From Bigelowiella natans CCMP2755 (Eukaryota; Cercozoa; Chlorarachniophyceae), in contig ADNK01003085.1 of the NCBI GenBank assembly GCA_000320545.1, positions 1-34,807 of the forward strand: a DNA stretch of 34,807 nucleotides, in the 5' to 3' direction. This document shows positions 1 through 10,127 of the stretch, piece after piece (the first letter of the stretch is position 1; each line of letters begins with the position of its first letter). Position numbers and translations under genes: made by a program. The notes under the pieces were generated by a model. The model searched no databases. It was not told where the DNA came from and saw only the letters and a program-made list of their open reading frames with translations.

Positions 1-346
1 GCCTTTTCGAGGTCTTGTGCCGATTTTTCCCCGAACCCTTTCGCTGTCTTCTACATCGTCAATGATGGTTATTATCTACACACACCTGCGCATTCCACTA
101 GGCGGTGCGTACAAGAGTGTATTACAAGGAATTGATGGTAAACTGTGAAATCATGGGGGGGGGGGAAGGGGGGGGGGGTTTTCATGTAATTAAAAACAAG
201 CCTCCCCATAACTCTCTCTTTTTTTTTTTCTCTCACCCACACCCACAATATGCCGTTACCAGTATATCGATATATAATTTCTGTTTCATGAAATGGATGT
301 TGTTCTGTTCTCAGGGGAGCGGGGGGGGGGGGGGGGGGGGGCTTAC

Positions 347-1534
347 GCTGCGAAGTAGCACGCGAATCCAAACGCATCACGAATCAAAGTCACGGTGGCC
401 CTAGTACCATGACGACAATCAGTCCAACACACACACACCCCTTACACACACTAATGTACGTGATATGTATATTATTATAGAAGAAAAGGCTCTTGCTTAT
501 ATCGTTCTCAGGGCTGCTGCCTGCACGCCAATACCCCTTGTAAATGCCCGAAATCCCGTGACTGCGAAAGATCTTCATCGTGGCATCTACAGGATTCAAC
601 GCGGAAGAAAAACAAGGAGAGGCGGGGAGGGAGAAGCATTGGAAATCAAAATTCGCTCTAATGGCACTTCGGCGATTGGCTTCATGGCGAACAGCATCGT
701 CAATATCTTTATTTCAAATGGACAAAGTTGTGGGCATTGCCCCTGCTCGCATTCCGCAGTAGCCGTACAAAACTCATTTACGAGAACTGCGAAGTGGGCA
801 AACGTCTCATCACCTAAAGACCCCGAGTAGGCTGCCACGCCTTGGCCCTCGATCTGCACGGAAGGAAAGAAGGAAGGGAGCAGGAGGTGGGGGGGTGGGG
901 GATGCGTGAATGTAAGCACAGTACTTCTGCGGCACATTGATCTTTCTTCTGGAATAGAGGGCGATGACCTGTGTCTGCATGCGAATTCGAATATGTTCCA
1001 TCGGAGTAGCAACGAGGGACATGCAAGATCCCCCCACACCACCAGCTACGAAGTCTTTAAAGGAGGACGGCAGGGGTGAGGGGATGGCGGGGGATTAAAA
1101 AAAGAGCAGTGCCAGCGAACGAGGTTGGAAAAAAAAATGCGAGCAAAAAAAAGAAAAACGAATATGTCGCATGATCGAGCTCGGCTTAGCGCGCGTTTTG
1201 ACGTGAGTGCAAGGTTTCTCTTACTTTGGAGAATCGGCGAGGCGTTCAGCACCCCCCCTGCAGCCATTTGGCGTTTGGCGGTCCCGTAGCTCGAGATGAG
1301 CACCTGGGAGGGTCGTGGCGGACAGCCGAGGGTAATGGATGAGGGCGGGACACAAACGTGTAGATGTAGGCACAAACGAAATCAGTACCGAGCACGCTGG
1401 GCTGTTGAGCATCAGTGGGACAAGGCTGCCCTTATAGAAGGCCGTTATCCCCTCCGTACGAATCGCGTGGGAAATCACTTCTCCCGACGACTTGAAACTG
1501 CGGGGTAGTAGTAGGGACAATGTCAGATCTATGG

Positions 1535-1625
<91 letters not shown>

Positions 1626-1961
1626 CAAATACACCACAACGCTCATCGCCTTTGCTGTTTTTTCGAGTCGTTTTCTGTGAGATCTTGACACGTTATTACC
1701 CCATCGACTGCATTCGTGTCTTTACGAAGTCGAAGGGCTGTCCAACACCGATACATGCAACCCCAGCCCAAGCGCCTCCCCAGCAGTCTTTTAGAATTTG
1801 TACTTCGGAACCTGACACAGAGGAGGGTAAAGCGTTGGTGGAGCAGCGTTTCGAAACACCCTCAAATTGCCAATGCAGTAAATGACCAAAATATGCCTGC
1901 ATCAGCGAGGGAAAACCGCAAATAGAACAGAAAGACCACTCAACTCACTGTATTTCGGCAT
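347..1961 (-). CDS. mitochondrial carrier family protein, Ymc1/acylcarnitine-carrier type, partial
   Basis: Transports a small metabolite across the mitochondrial inner membrane (family role). Predicted coding exons, in transcript order: 1961-1949, 1811-1700, 1497-1389, 1303-1225, 1054-969, 853-814, 586-535, 400-347; all junction phases agree. The start ATG at 1959-1961 lies just before a strong GTGAGT donor. Repeat 1 shows QPFDFVKTRMQ followed by GITAFYKG. Repeat 2 shows TPMEHIRIRMQTQ, GISGIYKG and then TLIRDAFGFACYF. The TPxEHxRIRxQTQ form resembles yeast Ymc1/Ymc2 and carnitine/acylcarnitine carriers. The third repeat is not visible, so the 3' exons must lie left of 347 or outside the window; a G-rich stretch (C-rich on this strand) ends in a possible acceptor near 137-140. 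Substrate unknown. A long (AT)n(GT)n tract sits in the intron between the second and third exons. Confidence 0.85.
1537..1622. repeat. (AT)n followed by (GT)n microsatellite
   Basis: About 58 bp of AT dinucleotides pass directly into about 29 bp of GT. It lies in an intron of the minus-strand carrier gene. Confidence 0.97.
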
Positions 1962-2866
1962 GCTCTTCGTTAGCGGGTTGAACAGAGCAGGGGGGGGTCA
2001 GATTCGAGTATGCAAATTTGGAGTTTATTTGGTGCGTAGCAAGGGTTTAGATGTTTCCTGCACAAATTATTGCCCAAAAAGATCCACTGATTCTAGCCAC
2101 AGGCTACGTCGTAACGAGGCGGATATTAGGCCCGAATTCCGGATTAATGCTAATGACGCAATGAATAAACGGCATGCATTCTTCCAACATATAGAAAGAC
2201 GCCGACGAAACTCCGCGGGCCAGACGGTCTTTTGAACGGAGCAACCGCGTCAACAATTTCCCCGATATTTGTCCGAGTTAAGCTTGCCCAGATCAGAAAG
2301 GCTCAGCTATGCAGTTGGGACGCTTCCCGCCCAAAGACCTTGCCTTGTCAAGCTCTCGTTTAAATTTGTTGAAAGATGCATGTAAAGGTACACTAACGAC
2401 ATAAGAATTTGACACTTTATACAAAAAGCGAAGGCGATATTATTGTAAATTATATCGGCTTATTCAGATTTGTGCTGAGTAATTTTTGGATACGTATCTG
2501 GCCTAGCTGGCTTTTTTTAAGAAGGGGGAAAAGGCATTCTCACTTCCGTTTCCGCTCATTTGTTTCTGCCGCCTCTTCTGTGGGATTGTCGCTATAGTAT
2601 TTTGCCTTACCCGCCCTTCGTTTTTCGCGGGCGCAAACATCCTGAAGAGCTCTCCCGGTATTTGAAACGTATTTTTAAACCTTCATCGATTTCACGAAAA
2701 TTCCCCTTAATTTTCGTGTTACGTCATCGCTATTTCCATAGCGTAGGTTAGTAATTTCCCATGCGTTTTGCAAGCACGTGTTCGGTGTTAAGAGGTTGCC
2801 ACACACAGATCAGCTGGGACTAACTCCCCCCCCCTTCAGCACACCGACGAACTAGTTTTGTATAGG
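1962..2866. promoter_or_regulatory. divergent intergenic region between two carrier genes
   Basis: The 905 bases between the two start codons hold no supported gene. Because the genes are head to head, the region must contain both 5' untranslated regions and both promoters, possibly shared. I see no clear TATA box or repeated motif that I would call an operator. A C-rich run lies about 30 bases upstream of the plus-strand ATG. Confidence 0.45.
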
Positions 2867-3814
2867 ATGGCTAAGCTACGCTCCTCCAGCTCTCTCCCTG
2901 TCACCACCTCTCAGGGGCCCGTAGCCTCCGTGCCCCTCTCAACGCGTATGTGCATCAGCGCTGTGGGCGGAATGGGGGCAGCGACTTTTTGCCACCCAAT
3001 CGACGTAATTCGCATCCAAATGCAGCTCTTTCCCTATCGTGGGACCTTCCACGCAGCCAAAAGCATTGCCAGCACACAGGGAATAGGTGCTTTATACAGC
3101 GGGGTGACGGCTGCATATCTGCGTCAATGGACCTATGGATCGTGCCGCATGGGCGCCTATTCGTTCATGCTGAATCGAGCTAAGTCTCAGCGAGATGGCC
3201 CTGTTCCATTCACGCAAAAGTTGCTGATGGGTTGTCTCTCAGGAGGGGTAGGTTCATTCACAGGAACCCCATCAGAGCTCGCAATGGTGCGGATGGGCGC
3301 GGACAAACGTCTGCCCGAGGCGGAGCGACGAGGTTACAAGAACGTGTTTGACTGCATCGTGCGAGTGGCGAGGGAGGAAGGCCCCACAGCGCTTTGGAAA
3401 GGCAGCGGGCCGACAGTGATTCGCGCGATGCTCCTCTCATCGTCCTCTCTTGGAATCTACTCCGAGTGCAAGGAACGCCTCCCCGGCTTGGCCCCCGCCC
3501 TGTTTCCGAAAGCAGACTCTGCGAGCACGATGATGGTTGGTACGACTCTATCCTCTATAGCAGCGAATCTTCTATGCACGCCTTTCGACGTAGTTAAGTC
3601 GCGCATACAGAACCAGCCTGCCCCCTCCAAGGGGAAACCGGCGATGTACACGGGCATGGTGGATTGCTTTGTGAAGGGGGTGAGAGCCGAAGGACCTCTG
3701 TTCCTGTACCGCGGCTTTGTCCCCGCTTGCATAAAACTCACTCCCTACACCACCATCTCGCTTATCCTCACAGATAAAATGATGCGGTTTGTGACCGGGA
3801 AAAGCGGCTTTTAA
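2867..3814 (+). CDS. mitochondrial 2-oxoglutarate/malate carrier-like protein
   Basis: Single-exon SLC25-family carrier of 315 residues, the usual length. Three repeats are complete: repeat 1 has HPIDVIRIQMQ and a GIGALYSG turn, repeat 2 has TPSELAMVRMGADKRLP and GPTALWKGSGPT, repeat 3 has TPFDVVKSRIQNQ and GPLFLYRGFVPA. The repeat-2 sequence with the RRGYKNVFDCI stretch closely follows animal and fungal oxoglutarate/malate carriers (SLC25A11), which exchange cytosolic malate for matrix 2-oxoglutarate across the inner membrane. I chose the ATG at 2867; the frame extends three codons upstream but without an ATG. Unlike its divergent neighbour it has no introns. Exact substrate is inferred; a dicarboxylate or uncoupling-type carrier is the alternative. 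Confidence 0.93.
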   Translation: MAKLRSSSSLPVTTSQGPVASVPLSTRMCISAVGGMGAATFCHPIDVIRIQMQLFPYRGTFHAAKSIASTQGIGALYSGVTAAYLRQWTYGSCRMGAYSFMLNRAKSQRDGPVPFTQKLLMGCLSGGVGSFTGTPSELAMVRMGADKRLPEAERRGYKNVFDCIVRVAREEGPTALWKGSGPTVIRAMLLSSSSLGIYSECKERLPGLAPALFPKADSASTMMVGTTLSSIAANLLCTPFDVVKSRIQNQPAPSKGKPAMYTGMVDCFVKGVRAEGPLFLYRGFVPACIKLTPYTTISLILTDKMMRFVTGKSGF

Positions 3815-4038
3815 AGAAGCATTTCTGACGTGTCTGCTGACTGACCTCCGGATATGGACGTTTGGCGCGCAGGCAGAACGTGGAAGATTACAGTTGGAGA
3901 AGTGCGGATTTCGCCGGATAATTTGAACAGTATTTGCAACGGTGAGGCGGAGGGGGAGTGTCAATATAGAGCAAGCAATTGGAACAATGACGACCAAAAG
4001 CGGCACCTATTTATACTCCTCTGCAAGTGCATATATGA

Positions 4039-4041
<3 letters not shown>

Positions 4042-4074
<33 letters not shown>
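4042..4074. repeat. (AT)n microsatellite
   Basis: Uninterrupted AT dinucleotides downstream of the oxoglutarate-carrier gene. Confidence 0.97.
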
Positions 4075-4076
<2 letters not shown>

Positions 4077-4455
4077 AAATTCAAGACGCATATGCTGAAG
4101 ATCGGAGTTGCATTTTTTACGTTTGTCAATTGTTTATATTATACCATCAAATCGGGGAGGAGGAACATTTGGCGTGGAGTAGCAAAACAAGCACCCATAA
4201 AACGGCCCGACCTCTATGAACAGCAGCTACCTTTAATGGGCCTCGAATCGTAAGGTTAAGTCACTTACATTGCCTTCTTCTAATGGCCTATTAGCGGCCT
4301 TTTCACCGTATCGCCCGACGGCGAGAAGATATCAAAAATATTGTAATGAAGTATTAAATCTGCTTACCACTCCAATCTCATCGCGACGGAGCCATGATAA
4401 ACCGCTCAGAGGTGTTTAAAACCTGGAAAAATTCTTACGTATCACCGAATCATTG

Positions 4456-4457
<2 letters not shown>

Positions 4458-4526
<69 letters not shown>
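4458..4526. repeat. compound (AC)n-(AT)n microsatellite
   Basis: About 33 bp of AC dinucleotides are followed by about 35 bp of AT. The same CA-then-TA order recurs elsewhere in the window (20796, 21184). Confidence 0.96.
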
Positions 4527-4533
<7 letters not shown>

Positions 4534-4764
4534 ATTTTTTATAGAAATATATCTATGACAATTTTATAGCTCAAATAGTGTGTCTCGAGTGGAGGCATCG
4601 TACTTTAAATGATGCCTTGTAATGTGTACATATTAATCTCAAGGAAAAATAAAGATTGTACCAACGATGTGAGGGCCTATGCGGCCGCGTAGGCACGCAT
4701 GCTGCAAGCAAAACTGAAGACATTACATGTATATATTATGTAGCGCACAGCATATACAATATGT

Positions 4765-5106
4765 GAGACGGGTGTAATGAAATGTTTAAATTTTTTCGGC
4801 AATGGTCATCCAATGTAGCTATGCAGAGCAGCGGCTACAGCGCTTAAGTTGTATATGTTATATAAAACGCCTCACAAATAATGCAGAAAAAAACTTGCTC
4901 GCACTGCTGCGCGGATCGAAAGCACGACATGGCCGACCAAATTGCAATACTTTCACATGCATGCGCAACACATCGATTATCACACTGGAAACAAACAGAT
5001 GCAACTTGAGCGCTGTAGCCGCTGCTTTGCACAGCGTGTATACGCTACATCAGGATTATACATGACCATTATTCAAAAAAATTAAACATTTCATTGCATC
5101 CGTCTC
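4765..5106. repeat. foldback element with long imperfect inverted repeats
   Basis: The left arm (4765-4851) and the reverse complement of the right arm (5002-5106) share GAGACGG, AATGAAATGTTTAA, AATGGTCAT and a perfect GCAGCGGCTACAGCGCT block in the same order, with small indels. The interior is about 150 bp and non-coding. A MITE-like foldback transposon remnant is likely. No clear target duplication is seen. A related left-arm fragment lies near 29593. Confidence 0.7.
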
Positions 5107-5639
5107 ATGCGCACAACAGCCCATCCTAGCATCTAGAGCATTGCGCTGCGCGCGAGTGCGTGGCAGCGAGCGATACGATGGGCCGGCACTCGAGGCAAAA
5201 TTCATGCCATGTATATCGATCGTCTTTTCATTATATAGAGAGCGTCTGCAAACAACACATGATAGACATGCTAGCATGTCTATACATGTACAGCTATTTG
5301 TGTATGCATATATCCATGAATATAGTACATGTAACGAGCTTTCTAGCTTTTATGCTGGCTGATATTTACAATGCTTTAAAACAATGCCACACATGCACAT
5401 GGTGGCTGTACACATCGCTTTCGATCAGCATCTAATAATATATTCAGGTACACAAAATGCATAACAACGAGAAAAACAATGATGGTTTCTACGCATAGTA
5501 TTGACTCACAATAAGTGTATGCGTGCACGATCTTGCGATACGATGGGCACACACACACACAAATAACACGTGACAGCGCGGAGATATAGAGATAAACATA
5601 ATCTCCGAGCGGTAGATAGTGCACATCTCTATGCTTAGA

Positions 5640-6875
5640 TCACAAGGATGCATTTTGTGACTGCCTGGGATTCTTCACTTCACTATTATGCTCAACCAAG
5701 AACCCGGAGGCTGTTGAAAAATATGATTCAGCGAAAACGTCCGGGGTAGCTGAAGATATCCCTTTTCCACTGCCTTCACTCATATGATTTGGGCCCGCGA
5801 ACGAGCTGCTACCTACCATTTTTCTATCTGCAGAAGGTGCACTGTTGCGTGAGTGTGAAAGAACAGGGTACCACCTTCGAGCGACAGCAAACATGTATCT
5901 CTTAACGCTTGTGGGGCGGGAATCGTCAGAACGGTATAAGATACCCTTCGACTCATCGCCTGATCCAGCTCCTGGAGACCACATGAGAAACCCAAGGCAG
6001 CCGTCGCCATCTGCCTCGGGATTTGTTAGTTCGCTGAATACAATAGGGGTCAAGAGAAAGGGAATCATATCGAAGAAGCCTTGCAACGGCTCCGAAGCAG
6101 CATGGATGCAGCTTAGTACAAAGCACGGCCCGATGATAAACTGGACGGATCTATTCACGCAGCCAGAAATGTTTGATATAACCAAGGAAATGGGGTAATA
6201 CTTGAGCCGCTGTATGCTCTCCATTCGGATGAGCTCGTCATTGGAGATGCCCATTCGTTCCATGACTTCCGACACCTGCTGAAACTTTCTCTCTGAAAGG
6301 CCGTAGACGATGAAGCAGTACATCAAAGTGCCAAAGGTGTAGAGAAGCATTATCCCACGCCAGATGAACCCGTAATCGTTCTCCATAGTGATCCAGCACC
6401 ATGTGCCCGCATTTCCATAAGAATCGGTGGCGAACGGCAGCAGGGAGAGTCCTGCCGGTAATAGCTGTGCAAAAAGGAAGAAAATCCGTAGCACGCTGCC
6501 ATTCTTCATGGACCTGTGGAATCTCCAATTCTCGTAGAGGACGACCTTGTGAATTGAGAGCGCGGAGCAAAACGACCAGATGAACGTCGTGTAGCCGAAG
6601 TAGCTGATGAAGTAGGCCTGCAGCCTGCAATCTAGACTCTTGCTGTGATCATAGCCTTGATTCCCAACGACTTGTGAGGCAGCAAGCCCCAGGTCGTTCA
6701 GACTGAGAAAGAAGATTAGCAGCAAGATTATATTCTCCCGCAGAATTTTTATTCTTGCGAAGCAGCTTAGCACGTAGACGCAGCTTGCCAGCGATATGGA
6801 AGCCGCCACCCTACTTATCAGGATGAGCGTCCTGTTTTGCTCGGGGCTGAATCGATTCGGTTGATAGGTCGACAT
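5640..6875 (-). CDS. seven-transmembrane receptor, cAMP-receptor-like (Dicty_CAR type)
   Basis: Uninterrupted 411-residue frame with an ATG at 6873-6875. Hydrophobic spans lie near residues 17-40, 47-70, 84-112, 128-149, 168-193, 222-247 and 258-280, giving 7TM topology. Family-type signatures include the LSLNDLGLAASQVVG span for TM2 and a Cys before TM3 (LDCRLQ) that can pair with the Cys in the TWCWI loop before TM5. This matches the slime-mould cyclic-AMP-receptor-like GPCR family, also found in other protists. The tail of about 120 residues is Ser-rich and could be phosphorylated. It is plasma-membrane located by inference; the ligand is unknown. It is divergent from the dioxygenase gene with 523 bp between start codons. 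Confidence 0.82.
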   Translation of the reverse strand: MSTYQPNRFSPEQNRTLILISRVAASISLASCVYVLSCFARIKILRENIILLLIFFLSLNDLGLAASQVVGNQGYDHSKSLDCRLQAYFISYFGYTTFIWSFCSALSIHKVVLYENWRFHRSMKNGSVLRIFFLFAQLLPAGLSLLPFATDSYGNAGTWCWITMENDYGFIWRGIMLLYTFGTLMYCFIVYGLSERKFQQVSEVMERMGISNDELIRMESIQRLKYYPISLVISNISGCVNRSVQFIIGPCFVLSCIHAASEPLQGFFDMIPFLLTPIVFSELTNPEADGDGCLGFLMWSPGAGSGDESKGILYRSDDSRPTSVKRYMFAVARRWYPVLSHSRNSAPSADRKMVGSSSFAGPNHMSEGSGKGISSATPDVFAESYFSTASGFLVEHNSEVKNPRQSQNASL

Positions 6876-7398
6876 TTATCAAAGGGGTTTGGGGGGAGAG
6901 GGGGGCAGGAAAGCTGAGGAACACCGCGCCTCCGGCCACCAGGTTGGAGCTTTGCTTTTGATATTATTATCAGACCCTGCTGCCTCTGTGCAATGCACAA
7001 CGAAAAGCTGTACATCTATCGGTACAAGTATAGCTTAGTTTAAGCCGTAACTTCCTGCGGATAGATGTATGGTATATATTGAAATGGCAGCGGATTTTGT
7101 ATAGCGACAAATAAAAATACGAAGTTTCTCCCTAAATAGAACCCCTTTTCCCACAGATAGCAAGGGCTGAACGACTGTTCCCTTTGTTCCGTTTCCACGT
7201 TTTCTTCCAGTTACAACATGGCAAGTAACTTCCATCTCTCCGGGTCTGTCTCTCTGGCTGGTGCCAACGTCGAGACTAGATCGAAGGACACACACACACC
7301 TCGCTTTAGGTCTTTACCAGAGGCAAGGCAGTTGCAAGTTCGAAGACCGATTGACTCGGAACAGAGGGGGGTTGGTGAGGGGGGATAGTAGTCAATAC

Positions 7399-8694
7399 AT
7401 GGAGCACGGACCCACCTCCCCTGACCCCAGGAGTCGGCTCGAGAAGGATGGCTACGTTGTTCTTCCGAAACTGATTCAGAAGGGGATGGTCGAGCGAGCG
7501 CGGCGGCTCGTGAATGAGAAACTGGGTGAGAGCCCAAAGGTGAACGAAATGGTGGCAGAGGGAACTCAAGACGCTGTTACTGACTTGTGGAATAAGACCT
7601 GCTTGCCAGAAAAAATCAAGGAAATGATGGGCCCGCACAAGGAGGAGGGCGCGCCTCTGCGATTCGCGCAGGTGGCGTTGATCTTTCCTGGCCATCGCTG
7701 CTCGAAAGCACCTCATGGCTATAGTTCAGGTTACAAACCAGAGAAAAACTGGGAGAAAGACTGGCATATCGATGGGTGTGTGCAGAAGGGTGAAATCCAT
7801 GCCTTTACTGCACTAGTTGGGGTGCTGCTCCAAGATATCGAGGAGCCCATGAGCGGGGAGCTGGTAGTTTATCCAGGGGGGCATGAAAATATGGCAAGGT
7901 TGCACGGTCGGCCCGATGATGGTAAAACAGTACACCCCCTCCACCTCTCAACCTCTCTTTCACCAACTATGGTCATATCTCACTAACAGTCCTTGCCCCC
8001 ATTACACTTCTAAGAATCATTACTCTATCTTTATATATCGCAAAATCATCGTCTACTCGTAATGAATTCCCTACTCTTATCCTTCGGTACACTTTTGTGC
8101 AATTTGGCGTGCTAGGTTACAGATCCCTCTTACGGGGGGGGGAGCATAGCTTCGCGATCGCACGGCAAGAAATGGACGCGGAATCCAAACGTGAAGAGAA
8201 AGAACGGAAATGGCGCAAGCCCGTTCATCTTGTAGGCAAGGCGGGTGACGTCGTCATCCTCAACTTTATGACACCGCACGTCGTCGCTCCGAATGTGTCT
8301 GGAAATATACGATACTGCGTATACTTTCGTCTCTACACTCCCCTCCTTCCAGGTAGAGAGTTTTGGAACAAACATCGACGAGTATCTCTAGCGATACCAT
8401 TTCACGACTGGATGGGGATGACCAGTGCCTGTCCACACCTGCGACAGAAAGGTTGGCCCCATAGAAATCGCAGTGAGAGACAGAATGGGATAGAGGGAGC
8501 GGAAACGGTGAATCAAACGAAATCTTCGGCATTCAACCATGGGGCCTGCTTTTGTTCAAATTCAAAATTCACATCCAAAGTTTTGTGTACATTTACAGGG
8601 GCCAAGGCAGGACATTGCTCATGCATGGAAAAAGTACGCGTGCGAGGCACTGAACTCGACGATTCGGAGGCCAAAAGTAAGCCACCTTCGATGA
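7399..8694 (+). CDS. phytanoyl-CoA dioxygenase (PhyH) family Fe(II)/2-oxoglutarate oxygenase
   Basis: Predicted exons 7399-7921, 8116-8381 and 8599-8694 give 294 residues. PhyH enzymes hydroxylate their substrate using Fe(II), O2 and 2-oxoglutarate. The iron-binding triad is visible as H123 and D125 in WHIDG and H229 in TPHVVAP; the 2-oxoglutarate-binding Arg is R240 in NIRYCVYFR, eleven residues after the distal His as expected. The first ATG in frame is at 7399. Intron 1 (GTAAAA...CTAG) joins DDG to YRSLLRGG in phase. The last exon is my choice because its frame reads RQDIAHAWKKYACEALN to a stop at 8694. Staying in the exon-2 frame instead gives a longer, odd tail to 8738. Substrate cannot be told. 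Confidence 0.85.
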
Positions 8695-8933
8695 GTGGCA
8701 TTTTGAAGTCGATGGGGCAAGCACTTGGGTTTCGGTGATGATATGTTCATGATATTTCATCCATTCAAAGTTGTCCTCCAGCGTAGCAAAAAATCTTTCA
8801 GTGTTGGGTGTAAGGCATGCAATAAATGATGTGCAGCAAGTGAGAATGGGCACACACGCATTTCCCATGCATCCGCAGCACACACCAATGCGCCAGGAAT
8901 CTTGATGCGATCGATGCGATGCATGTTTAGCAT

Positions 8934-8965
8934 GTGTGTGTGTGTGTGTGTGCGCGCGCGCGCGC
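8934..8965. repeat. (TG)n-(CG)n microsatellite
   Basis: Alternating purine-pyrimidine tract, about 20 bp of TG followed by about 12 bp of CG; a classic potential Z-DNA sequence. Confidence 0.95.
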
Positions 8966-9576
8966 TAGTGTGTTGACTGCAAAAACTGGTTGACACTGAA
9001 CAAGGTTTGGAGAGACACACTGGGAAGCAAAGTGCAAAAAAACCGCACCACAAAGACACGGAAGTCTGGAAGAAAAATGCAAAGAGCTGGAAGCAATATG
9101 CAATTGAAGTGTATGCCAGATCCAAACAAACCAAGAACTCCGCCAATGCGATTTGGTCAGTCGTTGGTGACATGCAGTAGTGAGACAGAGGGAGAATGTG
9201 AAGTGATCAAGAATGTTTCTGCACATCGTTGGAGGAGAAGAAGGACGCAAAGTTCGTCGAGTGGCTGCGCATTGTGGCATCGTATGCATTCACATCTTCA
9301 AAGTGACAATGGACACAGTGACATTATGTGTACTATGTGCACATGATGTTGCGTGTCTGTGATGCGTGTATCCCTTTAGTAACACCATGCACACTACGCA
9401 CATGTGACATTACGTGTCCATAACAGTGTGACCGGGTTCTGAGACACATGACGTTGTTTTCTCACAAGCTGGAATGCAATTCGCTGTGGGTCATCAACTT
9501 CCGCGACATCAAGCTGCTGTTTGTCTCAGGCCTTCCACTCACCGTCTTCAACATCTGATGGATCTAGCCTAGGTCT

Positions 9577-9762
9577 AGGAACAATGAACAATGAACAATG
9601 AAAGAAACATTGATGCAAACCACATGCGCAAGAACCACATGGGAGACAAGCGCGTGCACATGCAGCAGCGCCTCAACAAAACTAGAAAAATCATCGCGAG
9701 GTTGGGAATGGAACAATGAGAACAATGATGAAAAACTACAATTCCAAAGTGTGACAAGACAC
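9577..9762. repeat. dispersed repeat copy A, left part, interrupted by LTR element
   Basis: It holds AACAATGA-rich units and then a block ending TTCCAAAGTGTGACAAGACAC. The block continues after the retrotransposon (from 15479) as ACACTTGCAATGTGCGAAATGC. The same continuous block is seen uninterrupted near 17895-17935, so the LTR element inserted inside a pre-existing repeat. No coding capacity recognised. Confidence 0.75.
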
Positions 9763-10088
9763 TGTAGCGCGTACCACTACGCGGGCACAAGTCACGTGCG
9801 ACAACAAAGGGGTTGTCGCGGATATAGAATATAGATAACGTAGATATTAATACAGCATAGGCACGTGGGTTCCGGCGGGACTCATGGCAGCACACCGGAA
9901 GTGTGCTGCCCCACGTGCGGCGGCATTCGCGAAAGCTTCGCGAATGATTACGCAGTGCACGATTTAATAAAAATATAATCTTTAATAAAAATAAACACAA
10001 CTCTTCAAAAGGAAGCAAACGTGCCTTTCCCCCCCCCTGCCTACTTGTGCACGTAGCGCCTCGGCCTGTGAACACCTTACGCGCAACA
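9763..10088 (+). repeat. 5' LTR
   Basis: 326 bp, starts TGTAGCG and ends GCGCAACA. It contains three CACGTG hexamers, three near-perfect stem-loops (9798-9819, 9886-9910, 9924-9946), AT-rich TATA-like sequence around 9820-9850, and AATAAAAATAAACA near the middle-right that could serve polyadenylation. Confidence 0.95.
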
Positions 10089-10093
10089 ACCTT

Positions 10094-10111
10094 TGGCTTC
10101 CACACACGGGA
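10094..10111 (+). other. candidate primer-binding site
   Basis: Five bases after the 5' LTR a stretch begins TGGCTTCCACAC. Beginning with TGG fits pairing with the CCA end of a tRNA, the usual reverse-transcription primer. I could not assign the tRNA. Confidence 0.4.
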
Positions 10112-10127
10112 AACGATTTGACTAACA

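Larger units (their letters stand above)
3815..5639. other. spacer without supported genes
   Basis: Between the 3' end of the carrier and the 3' end of the receptor gene (convergent) I see no credible exon. The region is AT-rich and contains two microsatellites and one foldback repeat, listed separately. Short open frames here have no recognisable protein features. Confidence 0.6.
8695..9762. other. spacer, low-complexity, no supported gene
   Basis: Between the dioxygenase gene and the retrotransposon. It contains many short CACATG/ACACAT-like words around 9290-9420, a (TG)n(CG)n tract, and from about 9577 the left part of a dispersed repeat interrupted by the LTR element. No convincing exon. 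Confidence 0.55.

Noticed and set aside
510-534. Extension of the carrier exon past GISGIYKG to YWRA...
   Set aside because: A GTATTG donor after AAG-GG joins in phase to GCCACCGTGACTTTG at 400, which restores the expected carrier sequence.
1520-1680. Frames with IYIYIY and CVCVCV runs (here and at other AT/GT tracts)
   Set aside because: They are translations of microsatellites, not genes.
9575-10105. Long open frame on the minus strand across the 5' LTR (and a twin at 15106-15465)
   Set aside because: It lies inside the LTR and the flanking repeat, is duplicated with the LTR, and has no protein features.
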